A stretch of DNA of 36,216 bases from Verrucomicrobiota bacterium (GCA_947454705.1 CANGKZ010000048.1:1-36216), one strand, 5' to 3'; shown: positions 23,685 through 33,021, counted from the stretch's first letter. Numbers and translations: made by a program. The notes: generated by a model from the sequence alone, not told the origin.

Positions 23685-24338
23685 TTACTTACGGAAGCGA
23701 CGGGCACCGGCAACACCGAGCCAGGCGAGACCAGCGAGACCGGCCAGCGCGTAGGTGCTGGGCTCGGGAACCGCGGAAACCTTGGCGGTGAAGAAGGAGA
23801 AGACTGGGGAGGAAGGAGTTCCACCAGGGATGACCTGATTGACCCAAGCGCCACCGCCGTCCTTGACCCAGATGTCGTTATATCCGAAACCCTTGGTCGG
23901 GGCGACACCAGCAGCCAGCAAACCGGCAGTGTTCGCGGAGTCAACTCCGGTGAACTGAACGGTGTAGGTGAAGCTGGGAGGAACAACAGCGTTGTTGAAA
24001 TTGATGGTAACCTCGTTGTAGCCAGCCTTCACGTCGAGGGAGCTGGACTGATAGAGGAGGTTCTTCGGAGCGCCAGTGGCGTCCACGTCGTAGAAGCGAA
24101 CAGTCAACCCAGCGTTGCGGGTGTAGTTGGCGTTGTACGAGACCTGGAACTGGGTGAGCTCCTTCTGGGTCTGATTCGCGAAGATAACGGTTTGACCGAA
24201 TTCGCCGCCGTTAGGATTCACCACAGGGGAATTCGCAACGAAGGGAACTTGATAGACGGTGTCCGCGTTGACCGCGACTGCACTGAACAATGCCGATGCG
24301 CAGACTCCGGCGAAAACGACGTTAGATGTCAATTTCAT
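23685..24338 (-). CDS. PEP-CTERM sorting-domain exoprotein
   Basis: A 217-residue exported protein. The signal peptide is MKLTSNVVFAGVCASALFSAVAVNA. A beta-rich domain of about 150 residues without known motifs follows (VYQVPFVANSPVVNPNGGEFGQTVIFANQTQ..). The C terminus is a standard PEP-CTERM tripartite signal: VPEPSTYALAG, a membrane segment (LAGLAWLGVAGA) and a basic end (RRFRK). Exosortase would cut there and join the protein to the cell surface or matrix. No exosortase gene is in the window. The gene stands alone with its own terminator; GAGAAA before the ATG is a weak ribosome binding site. Its base composition is visibly less GC-rich than its neighbours. Confidence 0.93.
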   Translation of the reverse strand: MKLTSNVVFAGVCASALFSAVAVNADTVYQVPFVANSPVVNPNGGEFGQTVIFANQTQKELTQFQVSYNANYTRNAGLTVRFYDVDATGAPKNLLYQSSSLDVKAGYNEVTINFNNAVVPPSFTYTVQFTGVDSANTAGLLAAGVAPTKGFGYNDIWVKDGGGAWVNQVIPGGTPSSPVFSFFTAKVSAVPEPSTYALAGLAGLAWLGVAGARRFRK

Positions 24339-24548
24339 GATTTTCTCGTTTGTGGGTTAAAACAAAATTGCCGCTGCCCTACCGGGCCTTTGCATGCGCC
24401 GATCTAACGAAGGATTTCATCAGTGGTCAAGCGCATAAATTCCTAAACTCTTCAGCGAGCGGCGCATTTACACTCTTTCCCCTCTCCTGAAGCAAGTGCA
24501 ATTCGTGGAGATGCGCACAAAGAATGCCTCTGCGGGCGTAGGGACTGG

Positions 24549-25778
24549 TTATTGGGCCCTAGGGGCTGGCGAGACCACAACAAGCCGGAGAAACGCCGTC
24601 GGCGCAGCCCCCAGAGCCGCGTCCCAGCGGGTGAGGGAATCCGCCGACAGGGTCGTCGACACTTCACTCCAGGTCCCGGATTCCAATTCGGCTCGCGATT
24701 CGAGCCGATAGGACCGCCCTGGAATAGTGACGGCCTCCAAAACGGATCCAGACGCTGCCCAACGGAGCGTCGGCGGTGGAGCCACGGTGAGGGTGATAGG
24801 CCCAGAAGTGGCTATTCCACCGGCCGCATCGGTTGCACGAACACTCAACGTCCCGGCAAGAGTAGAATCGACCCCACTCCGAGAAAAACGAGCACTGGTG
24901 GCCCCCGGAAGATCAAGGCCGTTGAGCATCCACTGATATTGAATGGGTTCGGTGCCGGAAGCGGCCGCGGTCAACGCAAAATCCTCTCCCGCGTGGAGGG
25001 CGAGTTCACTGGGAAGCGGCTCAAGAGTAGGACCCGGAACCAAGACTTTCACCGCGACCGCAGGGGTGGTGACGGATCCCAAACTGTTCGAGACCCGCAC
25101 CTGATAGCTGCCGGCATCGGAGATTTGCAGCGGACTCAAAACCAGGCTCGAAGCCGTCTGACCGGGCAATTCCTGTCCATCTTTGATCCACTGATAGGAG
25201 AGCCCAACCCCGGAGGCGGTGACCGACAGAGTCACGGTCCCGTCCAGCGGCGCTGACTGGGGTGACGGCGGGACGTCCACCTGCGGAGGAGCCGTGGGGG
25301 CCGCTTCCAGAATGGTGATTACGTATCCCACGGAGAAGTTGAACCCGCTGAAGCGCGAGGTCTGCCAGCCGGTGACCGTCACCGGATACTCCCCGGGCTG
25401 GGTTGGGATTCCGGTGACAACACCTTGAGAACTGCCGGTGAGCCCGGGGGGAAGACCGTCGAATTCGTAGGAGAGGGCGTTGCCGAATTGGTCACTTCGA
25501 ATCGAGATTCGCGTTCCGGCGAAGGGAATGCCGTTGGTTCCAACGGAAGTCTTCACCGATTTTCCGCCCTGAGTGATCGTCACTCCCGTCGCACCGGAAA
25601 CCGCATGAACCACCCCACCGAGGGCGGCGACGCTGATCAGCCATCGAACCGCAGCCACCACCGGAGCGGAACCGGCATGAAGGCTCGTCGCTCCCATTCT
25701 TAGGAGCGGTGATATCTGCAAGGCGAGGGAAAGCAGAAGCGAGGCGGCTCGTGCGGTTGAAGATCCGGGTGATTTCAT
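24549..25778 (-). CDS. Secreted Ig-like-domain protein
   Basis: A 409-residue protein with a hydrophobic N-terminal region (about residues 8-62, long for a signal peptide, possibly with a second hydrophobic segment VAAVRWLISVAALGGVVHAV). Domain order: a putative-Ig/cadherin-like domain (about 65-155, LSYEFDGLPPGLTGSSQGVVTGIPTQPGEYPVTVTG), an I-set Ig domain (about 165-245, LSYQWIKDGQELPGQTASSLVLSPLQISDAGSYQVRVSNSLGS), a second Ig-like domain (about 250-330, IQYQWMLNGLDLPGATSA), and a C-terminal beta domain (RSYRLESRAELESGTWSEVST) of a kind seen at the end of many large Verrucomicrobiota exoproteins. No PEP-CTERM signal. Probable extracellular adhesion or binding protein. It diverges from hisD across 168 bases. 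Confidence 0.82.
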   Translation of the reverse strand: MKSPGSSTARAASLLLSLALQISPLLRMGATSLHAGSAPVVAAVRWLISVAALGGVVHAVSGATGVTITQGGKSVKTSVGTNGIPFAGTRISIRSDQFGNALSYEFDGLPPGLTGSSQGVVTGIPTQPGEYPVTVTGWQTSRFSGFNFSVGYVITILEAAPTAPPQVDVPPSPQSAPLDGTVTLSVTASGVGLSYQWIKDGQELPGQTASSLVLSPLQISDAGSYQVRVSNSLGSVTTPAVAVKVLVPGPTLEPLPSELALHAGEDFALTAAASGTEPIQYQWMLNGLDLPGATSARFSRSGVDSTLAGTLSVRATDAAGGIATSGPITLTVAPPPTLRWAASGSVLEAVTIPGRSYRLESRAELESGTWSEVSTTLSADSLTRWDAALGAAPTAFLRLVVVSPAPRAQ

Positions 25779-25908
25779 GGCGTTGGGTTCGGGTTGAGTT
25801 CGAATCGTACGACAGCCGACAGCGCACTTCGGTCACATCCGACTCGATTTCGATCCGAAGCCTCCGGGAATCAACGGGATTTCGAGCAGTCCGGGAGCGA
25901 GCCGCGTT

Positions 25909-25936
25909 TTGACTTCCGCAGGAGCCTCCGTAACCT
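25909..25936 (+). promoter_or_regulatory. Putative hisD promoter
   Basis: TTGACT (25909-25914) and TAACCT (25931-25936), spacer 16. ATG 25947 is 10 bases after the -10 box, so the leader would be only a few bases long. No Shine-Dalgarno sequence sits at the usual distance. Consensus-based inference. Confidence 0.5.
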
Positions 25937-25946
25937 GCGCCCACCA

Positions 25947-27242
25947 ATGAATTTCGTTCGATACTCCGACGCGGATTATTCCGAGCAGGTCCAGCGCGCT
26001 TGCGCTTCCTCGTCGCTCTTTGATGCCGTCATCGAGGAAAGAACCCGGACCATCGTGGAAAAAGTCCGGACCGGCGGAGACGCCGCATTGCTGGAACTGA
26101 CACGCCGGTTCGACGGGGCCGATTTGTCCCAGGAGGGCCTCACCGTCACGGCGGCCGATCGAATGGGCGCGGCGCTGGCGGCCGATGACGCGCTTCGCTC
26201 CGCGGTGGCGGAAGCCCACCGCAACATCGCCAGCTTTTCGAAACGCTCCCGACGCAAGGCGTGGAGTGCAAAAAACTCCCACGGAGGAACCGTCGCCGAA
26301 AAATTCGATCCCTTCACCCGCGTGGGAATCTACATCCCCGGGGGAACAGCCCCCCTCGTTTCAACCGCGCTGATGACCATCACGCTCGCGAAGGTCGCAG
26401 GCTGCCCGGAAATCGTGGTCTGCACTCCGCCTGGAAAGGACGGATCCATCAATCCCGCGTTGCTCTACGCCGCGGGGGTCGCAGGCGCAACCGAAGTGTA
26501 TCGGGTCGGCGGAGCCCAGGCGATTGCAGCAATGGCCCTCGGCACCGGCACGATACGACGGGTGCAGAAAGTCTTCGGCCCGGGCAACGCCTACGTGGTC
26601 GCGGCCAAGCGGTTGCTCTTCGGGCAAGTCGCCGTGGACCTGCTTCCTGGACCGAGCGAGGTGCTGGTGCTCGCCGACGACTCGGCGGAACCGAAGTTTA
26701 TCGCTGCGGATCTTCTCGCTCAGGCGGAGCACGGCTCCGGACACGAGCGCGTCTGGCTCATCACGCCTTCGCTGAAGCTGATTCGATCGGTTCAGGCTGA
26801 GCTGAAGCGCCAGCTCCCGAAACTCCAGCGACGCGAATTCATCGAACGCGCCCTCGCGGCGAACGGATGGATGATCCAGGTGAAATCGCTCGACGAAGGC
26901 ACCGATCTCGCGAATCGACTGGCCCCGGAACATTGCGAGCTGATGACCCGTGACGCCCGGAAACGTTCCGAACGCATCCTGACCGCCGGGGCGATCTTCC
27001 TCGGCAATCATTCTCCCACCGTGCTCGGTGATTACGTTGCCGGCCCCAGCCACACCCTCCCCACCGGAGGCGCCGGCGCGAGCTTCGCGGGCTTGACGGT
27101 CGATCAATTCCAGCGCCGCACCAGCGTCACCGAATACGGCCGCCCCGCCTTGAAAAAGGCCCTCAAGGCGGTGCAAACTTTTGCCGATTTGGAGGGACTG
27201 GATGCCCACGGACGCTCGGCATCAATCCGCATTCAAGGTTGA
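25947..27242 (+). CDS. hisD: Histidinol dehydrogenase
   Basis: A 431-residue enzyme of normal length that catalyses the last two steps of histidine synthesis (histidinol to histidinal to histidine, NAD and zinc). Zinc ligands are present: Gln259 and His262 (LAQAEHGSGHERVW), Asp362 (VLGDYVAGPSH) and His421 (LDAHGRSASIR). The catalytic pair Glu328-His329 lies in LAPEHCELM. The signature around residues 210-245 (FGPGNAYVVAAKRLLFGQVAVDLLPGPSEVLVLAD) is intact. Cytoplasmic. The frame is open upstream to 25794, but ATG 25947 gives the family N terminus. hisC follows after 18 bases, so the two form an operon. Confidence 0.97.
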   Translation: MNFVRYSDADYSEQVQRACASSSLFDAVIEERTRTIVEKVRTGGDAALLELTRRFDGADLSQEGLTVTAADRMGAALAADDALRSAVAEAHRNIASFSKRSRRKAWSAKNSHGGTVAEKFDPFTRVGIYIPGGTAPLVSTALMTITLAKVAGCPEIVVCTPPGKDGSINPALLYAAGVAGATEVYRVGGAQAIAAMALGTGTIRRVQKVFGPGNAYVVAAKRLLFGQVAVDLLPGPSEVLVLADDSAEPKFIAADLLAQAEHGSGHERVWLITPSLKLIRSVQAELKRQLPKLQRREFIERALAANGWMIQVKSLDEGTDLANRLAPEHCELMTRDARKRSERILTAGAIFLGNHSPTVLGDYVAGPSHTLPTGGAGASFAGLTVDQFQRRTSVTEYGRPALKKALKAVQTFADLEGLDAHGRSASIRIQG

Positions 27243-27260
27243 TCCGCACTCCACGCACTC

Positions 27261-28382
27261 ATGGCATCCAATCGATCCCTGGTTCGACCATTGGTCCAAG
27301 GCCTTCACGGGTACGTCCCGGGAGAGCAGCCGAAGATCCGAGGTCTGATCAAACTCAACACCAACGAGAACCCCTACCCTCCGTCGCCCAAGGTGCTGGC
27401 GGCAACCAAGGCCGCGGTGGACGGTCGGTTCCGATTGTATCCGAATCCCACCTCGCAGCCGCTCCGCGAGGCGCTGGCGAAACTGCACGGATGCAGCCCG
27501 TCCCAGGTGTTCATCGGCAATGGTTCCGACGAATTGCTCGCGCTCGCGTTGCGCGCGTTCGTTGAGCCGGAAACCGGCAGCAAGAGCATCGACGCCGCAA
27601 CGGTCCAATACTTCGATCCGAGCTACTCGCTCTATCCGGTGCTCGCCGCGATTCACGGCGCCCGCTGCCATCCGGTGCCGCTCGGGCCTGGTTTTTCGAT
27701 TCCTGCGATTCCCAAGAAACGCGGGAGTTCCCCAACCGCGTGGAATCCCGACGCTGCGCTCAGTTTCGTCACCACCCCCAACGCTCCGAGCGGAACCGGC
27801 TACCGCACCAGCGCTCTGGAAACCCTCTGCAAGGCCACCCGCGGCGTCGTGGTTCTTGATGAAGCCTACGTGGATTTTGCAAAGGAGAACGCCCTGGAGC
27901 TCGCACTCCGTCTGCCCAACGTTCTGGTCTTCCGTACCTTCTCAAAGGCCTATTCGTTGTGCTTCCAGCGGGTCGGATATTGCATCGGCCCGGCCGAACT
28001 CATCGACGCGCTGGATCGCATCCGGGACAGCTACAACGTCAACGGACTTGGCCAGGTCGCTGCCCTCGCGACGCTGAAGGACCTTCCCTACTACCGGAAA
28101 AACTTCCGCAGGATCATCGCCACCCGGGAACGACTCACCGAAGCACTCACCGAGCTCGGTTTTATCGTCGTCCCCAGCCAGACCAATTTCATCCTCGCCA
28201 AGCCCCCTGGCCCGCCGGCGGAGCAGTGGCTGCAGCAACTCCGCGAACACCGCATCCTGGTGCGTTGGTTCCGCAATTCGGCCATCGCCGATCACCTCCG
28301 GATCACCATCGGGTCCGAGGCCGAGGCCGAGCAACTGCTCCGCGTCGTCCGGCGCCTCGTTGCAAAATCGTCCCAGCGCTGA
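27261..28382 (+). CDS. hisC: Histidinol-phosphate aminotransferase
   Basis: A 373-residue PLP-dependent aminotransferase (fold type I) that makes histidinol phosphate from imidazole-acetol phosphate and glutamate. Family marks: LNTNENPYPPSP near residue 32, IGNGSDELL near 85, TTPNAPSGT with the Asn at 174, VVLDEAYVDF with Asp200, and the PLP lysine Lys229 in FRTFSKAYSL. The segment after the lysine reads CFQRVGY where LAGLRLGY is usual; the Arg is kept, so activity is expected. It lies 18 bases after hisD and 10 bases before the next gene, implying one transcript. HisC enzymes can also serve aromatic amino-acid synthesis. Confidence 0.95.
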   Translation: MASNRSLVRPLVQGLHGYVPGEQPKIRGLIKLNTNENPYPPSPKVLAATKAAVDGRFRLYPNPTSQPLREALAKLHGCSPSQVFIGNGSDELLALALRAFVEPETGSKSIDAATVQYFDPSYSLYPVLAAIHGARCHPVPLGPGFSIPAIPKKRGSSPTAWNPDAALSFVTTPNAPSGTGYRTSALETLCKATRGVVVLDEAYVDFAKENALELALRLPNVLVFRTFSKAYSLCFQRVGYCIGPAELIDALDRIRDSYNVNGLGQVAALATLKDLPYYRKNFRRIIATRERLTEALTELGFIVVPSQTNFILAKPPGPPAEQWLQQLREHRILVRWFRNSAIADHLRITIGSEAEAEQLLRVVRRLVAKSSQR

Positions 28383-28392
28383 GCACGAAGCT

Positions 28393-29322
28393 ATGGGAGT
28401 CCTCCGCATCGTTCGAAAACGCCGACGGCGGAGCGGCTCCAAACTCTCACCGCAGCAAAGGAACCGGCTCGTACTAGCAGGACTGCTGCTTCTCGCCGTC
28501 TGGTGGTGGATTCCGTCCATCCCGACGCCACGGATGTTTGAATCCTGGCCCGCGCCCGACAGCGGTTTCACGGCCTGGGAACCCATGTTCCAGGGAATCG
28601 ATTACTCCCGCGCCAACTTTGCGACACCCAGACCCATGAAATGCCACGCGGTCCGGATCGACCTCCGGAACCCCGGCGTGAGTTTTTTTGTAAAGCCTTC
28701 GAATGGCGATCGACCGCTGGACACCGACAGCCAGTTCCCCAGCGACTTCCTCCGCAAATACCACCTGCAGCTGGCCGTCAGCTCGAGCGCGTTCTTCCCG
28801 TTCGTGAAGTGGCCCGGACTGCCGGTGAGCATCATGGGCCTCTCCGTTTCCGACGGCGACCGCTACGCGAAGGCCGTCGACAATCTCGACTCCCTCGTCA
28901 TCACCGGCACCAAGGAGGTCCGAATCGTCCCCGCGCGCGGCGACACCCACGACGCGTGGAACGGCATGGGGGGAAATCTGACCATTCTCCGCAACGGCAT
29001 CGACCGCGCCGAAGCCCTCCCGGCCGAGGCCGCCAGCGCGGCTGGAGTCAGTGCCGACGGACGATACCTGTACTGGCTCATGGTCGATGGGCGTCAACCC
29101 GGCTGGAGCGAAGGCGCCACCCCCGGAGACAGCGCCCGCATGCTCAAATCGCTGGGAGCCTCCGACGCCATCAACTTCGACGGAGGAAGCGTGGTTACCC
29201 TCGTCCGTGAACGACGCTGGTTCGGAGCCACGGTCCTCAATCGCCCCTGCCACCCGTACCTCACCGGATTCGAACGCCCCATCGGCGGACTCCTCGGAAT
29301 TCGCGCCGCGCGGTTGCCGTAA
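28393..29322 (+). CDS. Phosphodiester glycosidase family protein (NAGPA domain)
   Basis: A 309-residue membrane-anchored protein. A basic start (RKRRRRSGSKLSPQQRNR) is followed by one membrane segment (LVLAGLLLLAVWWWIP, about residues 29-45) and an extracytoplasmic domain of the NAGPA/phosphodiester-glycosidase family. Typical blocks are MKCHAVRIDLRNPGVSFFVKPSNGD, LQLAVSSSAFFPF, GGNLTILRNG, YLYWLMVDGRQPGWSEGAT and the family hallmark DAINFDGGSVVTLV (usual NLDGGGSSTM). Bacterial members probably cut sugar phosphodiesters in cell-surface polymers; the substrate here is unknown. The gene begins 10 bases after hisC, so it is co-transcribed with histidine genes without an obvious link in function. 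ATG 28393 is preferred to a TTG at 28360 inside hisC. Confidence 0.85.
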   Translation: MGVLRIVRKRRRRSGSKLSPQQRNRLVLAGLLLLAVWWWIPSIPTPRMFESWPAPDSGFTAWEPMFQGIDYSRANFATPRPMKCHAVRIDLRNPGVSFFVKPSNGDRPLDTDSQFPSDFLRKYHLQLAVSSSAFFPFVKWPGLPVSIMGLSVSDGDRYAKAVDNLDSLVITGTKEVRIVPARGDTHDAWNGMGGNLTILRNGIDRAEALPAEAASAAGVSADGRYLYWLMVDGRQPGWSEGATPGDSARMLKSLGASDAINFDGGSVVTLVRERRWFGATVLNRPCHPYLTGFERPIGGLLGIRAARLP

Positions 29323-29346
29323 ACGCCATCCGCGGGCGTTATTCTT
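29322..29346 (+). terminator. Possible terminator after the his operon
   Basis: AACGCC (29322-29327) pairs with GGCGTT (29335-29340), followed by ATTCTT. A short 6-bp stem and poor T-run, so weak. It starts on the last base of the stop codon. Confidence 0.45.
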
Positions 29347-29383
29347 CCAACAATCGGGTGTAACCATTGCCCCTGCGATGGCG

Positions 29384-29389
29384 TAGAAC
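29384..29389 (+). promoter_or_regulatory. Possible -10 box of the haem-protein gene
   Basis: TAGAAC ends 7 bases before ATG 29397, the same spacing as at 1827 and 34289. No good -35 box is seen at 16-18 bases upstream, so support is weak. Confidence 0.3.
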
Positions 29390-29396
29390 GTGGACG

Positions 29397-32300
29397 ATGA
29401 AGCCTCGTCCAACTCCCCGTCGCGCGTTGCCGCTCTGCGTGGGACTCCTTGCGGCCTCCGCCGCGCTCGCCAACACGCCTCCGGTCGCCACGCCGCAAGC
29501 GATCAACACCTTCGCCAACACGGCGAAACCGGTGGTGCTGACCGCAGTGGATGCCGAGGGCGACCCCTTGATCTTCTCCATCGTCTCCCCTCCGTTTCGC
29601 GGACAACTCTCCGGCACCGCTCCGAATCTCATTTACACCCCGGGCGCGAACTTTACCGGCACGGACAATTTCTGGTACGTGGCCAGCGACGCCACCGGAA
29701 GCTCCGCTCCGACGCTCGTCTCCATCGGCATCAACGCGCCCGGCAATCAACCGCCCGTGGTGACCTGGACCGGCATCGCTTCCGGAACCCAGCTCGCGGC
29801 CCCGGCCACGATTCCCCTCTCCGCCACGGCGAGTGATCCAGATGGCACCATCGATCGCATCGATTTCCTTCTCGGCTTCGACACCCTCGTCACTTCCACC
29901 AACCCGCCCTACTCCGCAACGTGGCAGGGTGTCCCGCCCGGCACCTACACGCTGTCCGCCAAGGTCCGCGACAACGGCGGCTCCCGCACCTACGGCACGC
30001 CGGTGGTGGTCACCGTCACCGGCGCGGGCACTCCGGCCGCGCTGACCGTCAGCGGCGGAACCGGATCTGGCACGTATCCTCCCGGGTCCGCAGTTCGCAT
30101 TTTTGCACCCGTCGTCGCGGGCAAAGTGTTCAGCTCCTGGACCGGCACGGGCGTGGCGAACACCACCTCGGCGAGCACCGTGGTCCAGATGCCCTCCACG
30201 AACCTCACCGTCACCGCGGTGTACAAAACATCGTCCACGCCCCCGCCGCCGACCACCTACACGCTGAGCGTCACCAGCGGCACCGGCAGCGGAACCTACA
30301 CCGCCGGCACCACGGTCACTCTCACCGCAAATGCCGCACCCGCAGGCAAGGCGTTTCAAAATTGGTCCGGTGCCACGGTGGCCTCCCCAACCGCGTCCAC
30401 CACCACGCTGATCATGCCCGCAGCCAACACCGCGGTGACGGCCAACTACTACACCCTCAGCCCGGTCGCCCTGACCGTGGTCGGCGGATCCGGCAGCGGG
30501 AGTTATCTTCCGGGAACCCAGGTGCCCATCGTGGCCAATCCCGCCGGGCCCGGCGTTTCGTTCAGCCAGTGGACCGGTGCCACCGTGGCCAACGCGGCCG
30601 CTCCCACGACCACGCTGATCATGCCCCCGGCGCCCACCACCGTGACCGCTGGATCCGCCCCGTTGCCCGCGCCGGTAGTCGTGGCCGGAATCACCAATCC
30701 GATCCTGTTCGTGACCCAGATCCCGATCGGATTCGACTTCACCACCATCGGATCTGTGTTCGGAAATCACAAACCCACCACCGATTCCGCAGGCCGGGGC
30801 GGAGATCTCATGATCCGCTATCCGGACGGCACGTTGAAGAATCTCACCGCAGCGGCCGGCTACGGAGTGGCGAGCGGATTCCAGGGCACCAACGGCATCG
30901 CGGTGCGCGATCCCTCGGTTCATTGGGACGGCACCCGCGCGGTGTTCAGCATGGTCGTGGGTTCGGGATCCGCCGCCTTTCAAACGCCCGCCAATTTCTG
31001 GCAGCTCTACGAAATCACCGGCCTCGGCGCGAATGAAACGCCAGTGATCACGCGCGTGCCGAATCAACCGGCTGGCTTCAACAACCTCAGCCCCTGCTAC
31101 GGCACCGATGGACGCATCCTGTTCACCACCGACCGTCCCCGCTCCGGGCAGTCGCACTTGTATCCGCAGCTCGACGAATACGAACTCCAGCCCACGGTGA
31201 GCGGCTTGTGGAGCCTCGATCCGGCCAGCGGCGATTTGTTCCAGCTCGACCACGCCCCGTCGGGTGCGTTCACCCCGTTGGTGGACAGCTTCGGACGCGT
31301 GCTCTTCACCCGCTGGGATCATCTACAGCAGGACCAGGAGGCGGACCTCGATCGCGATGCCGTCGCCAAGGGCCTCTCCCTGCCCTTCGGCGTGTTCAAC
31401 TACTCCGACGAATCCTCCACCGCGCAGGTCCTCGCCGGCGTCACCACCGAGGTGTTCCCGGAATCCCGCCTCATTTCTGGTAACGTGAATGGACACACCT
31501 TCAACGTGTTCTTCCCCTGGATGGTGAATGAAGACGGCACCGAGGAGGAGACGCTCAATCACGTCGGACGCCACGAAATCGGCGGCTACCTCCAGCCCAG
31601 CCTGCTGAACGACAATTCGCTCGGCTACTTCTACAACACCGCACTCCGATTCAATCCGAACGTCGGCGAGCACTTCCTCCACATCAAAGAGGATCCCCGC
31701 ACCCCGGGCCTCTACTTCGGCACCGACGCGCCCGAATTTGGGACACACTCCGCGGGACAGATCCTGACCCTCAACGGACCCGCAGGACTCGATGCCGATC
31801 ACATGACCAACGGCTACATCACGCATCCGGAAACCAAGTCCTTCACCACCACCCCCACCACCAATCACTCGGGCCTGTACCGCAATCCGCTGCCGCTCAC
31901 CAGTGGACCCATGATCGCGCTGCACACCACCAACACCGCGCCCGAAACACGCCGTGGCGTGGGAAGCGACTACGCGTTTCGGATGAAGACGCTCAAGAAG
32001 GCCGGCACGTACTGGGTGGCCGATCAACCGCTCACCGCGGGACTCACGAAATCGGTCAGTTACTACGGCTACGGCGGCGGACTGGTGGCCTACAGCGGCG
32101 AGCTCTGGGAAATGAGCCCCGTGGAAGTCGTCGCGCGCCCCGTTCCCACCACCACCCACACGCCGCTGGGCGCGCCGGAACAGCAGATCCTGAATGAGGA
32201 AGGGGTCGATGCCACCACGCTCTCCGCCTACCTCAAGCAGAACAACCTGGCCCTCGTGGTGAGTCGCAATGTGACCACACGGGATCACGCGGATCGTCAG

Positions 32301-33005
32301 CAACCGTTCAATCTCCGCATCGCTGGAACGACGAACAAAACGATCGGCACCGGCGGAAAACTCTACGACATCGCCTTCCTGCAATTCTTCCAAGGCGATC
32401 AAATCCGCGGCTTCGGATTGTACAACACGAACTCCACCCCGCATGCCGGACGACGCGTCCTCGCCCAGCCGATGCACGACTCCGCGGCGACGGCCAACAA
32501 TCCGGTCGATCCCACCGCGCCACAGGGATCCGTGAAACTCGGAGCCGACGGATCCATGGCAGCCTTCGTGCCCGCGCGCCGGGCTCTCACCTGGCAGCTC
32601 ACCGATCCCACCGGCGGCGCCGTGGTCCGCGAACGGTTCTGGCTCACCTTCCAGCCTGGAGAAATCCGTACCTGCACTTCCTGCCACGGCGTGAACACAC
32701 ACGATCAGGCCTATCACCCCGCGCCCACCAACAAGCCCGAGGCGCTGCGCACGCTGCTCCAGGGACTCAAGGCCACGGTGAATCTGAGCGCATCGGCCGC
32801 GGCCGGATCCTCCCTGCCGGAGCCGGGCCGCATCACCCTCAACCTCGCCGCCGAACCCAGTACCGAGTATCGCCTCGAGGCCTCGCCCGATCTCCGCAAC
32901 TGGACCTCGGTCGGTCTCTACACCACCGATGAGGCCGGACGCCTGCGCATCCATTTGCGCGATATCACCGCATCCGCCGGCCGCTACTACCGCCTTGCCA
33001 AGTAA
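29397..33005 (+). CDS. Secreted multidomain haem protein with InlB-like repeats and HZS-alpha-like region
   Basis: A 1202-residue exported protein. Signal peptide: RRALPLCVGLLAASAALA. Then a cadherin-like/Big_9 domain (about 28-115, NFTGTDNFWYVASDATG), an Ig-like domain with SATASDPDGTIDRIDFLLG (about 118-210), and three InlB-type repeats of about 70 residues (about 212-420; each has SGGTGSGTYxPG.., FxxWTGATVA.., TTLIMPAxxT.VTA). The large C-terminal part (from about 425) resembles the hydrazine synthase alpha-subunit middle region found in many Planctomycetota and Verrucomicrobiota proteins (GFQGTNGIAVRDPSVHWDGTRAVFSMV, DGRILFTTDRPRSG, GRVLFTRWDHLQQD). A single haem-c motif CTSCH is at residues 1093-1097. 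A C-terminal beta domain ends the protein. Presumably a periplasmic or extracellular redox protein; partner unknown. A clear terminator follows. Confidence 0.82.
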   Translation: MKPRPTPRRALPLCVGLLAASAALANTPPVATPQAINTFANTAKPVVLTAVDAEGDPLIFSIVSPPFRGQLSGTAPNLIYTPGANFTGTDNFWYVASDATGSSAPTLVSIGINAPGNQPPVVTWTGIASGTQLAAPATIPLSATASDPDGTIDRIDFLLGFDTLVTSTNPPYSATWQGVPPGTYTLSAKVRDNGGSRTYGTPVVVTVTGAGTPAALTVSGGTGSGTYPPGSAVRIFAPVVAGKVFSSWTGTGVANTTSASTVVQMPSTNLTVTAVYKTSSTPPPPTTYTLSVTSGTGSGTYTAGTTVTLTANAAPAGKAFQNWSGATVASPTASTTTLIMPAANTAVTANYYTLSPVALTVVGGSGSGSYLPGTQVPIVANPAGPGVSFSQWTGATVANAAAPTTTLIMPPAPTTVTAGSAPLPAPVVVAGITNPILFVTQIPIGFDFTTIGSVFGNHKPTTDSAGRGGDLMIRYPDGTLKNLTAAAGYGVASGFQGTNGIAVRDPSVHWDGTRAVFSMVVGSGSAAFQTPANFWQLYEITGLGANETPVITRVPNQPAGFNNLSPCYGTDGRILFTTDRPRSGQSHLYPQLDEYELQPTVSGLWSLDPASGDLFQLDHAPSGAFTPLVDSFGRVLFTRWDHLQQDQEADLDRDAVAKGLSLPFGVFNYSDESSTAQVLAGVTTEVFPESRLISGNVNGHTFNVFFPWMVNEDGTEEETLNHVGRHEIGGYLQPSLLNDNSLGYFYNTALRFNPNVGEHFLHIKEDPRTPGLYFGTDAPEFGTHSAGQILTLNGPAGLDADHMTNGYITHPETKSFTTTPTTNHSGLYRNPLPLTSGPMIALHTTNTAPETRRGVGSDYAFRMKTLKKAGTYWVADQPLTAGLTKSVSYYGYGGGLVAYSGELWEMSPVEVVARPVPTTTHTPLGAPEQQILNEEGVDATTLSAYLKQNNLALVVSRNVTTRDHADRQQPFNLRIAGTTNKTIGTGGKLYDIAFLQFFQGDQIRGFGLYNTNSTPHAGRRVLAQPMHDSAATANNPVDPTAPQGSVKLGADGSMAAFVPARRALTWQLTDPTGGAVVRERFWLTFQPGEIRTCTSCHGVNTHDQAYHPAPTNKPEALRTLLQGLKATVNLSASAAAGSSLPEPGRITLNLAAEPSTEYRLEASPDLRNWTSVGLYTTDEAGRLRIHLRDITASAGRYYRLAK

Positions 33006-33021
33006 ACAGGGGAACCTCCAG

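Noticed and set aside
29094-31322. 742-codon open frame on the minus strand
   Set aside because: Antisense to the glycosidase-family and haem-protein genes; Gly/Arg/Asp-rich with no recognisable domain.
31323-32954. 543-codon open frame on the minus strand
   Set aside because: Antisense to the HZS-like part of the haem protein, which carries conserved motifs on the plus strand.
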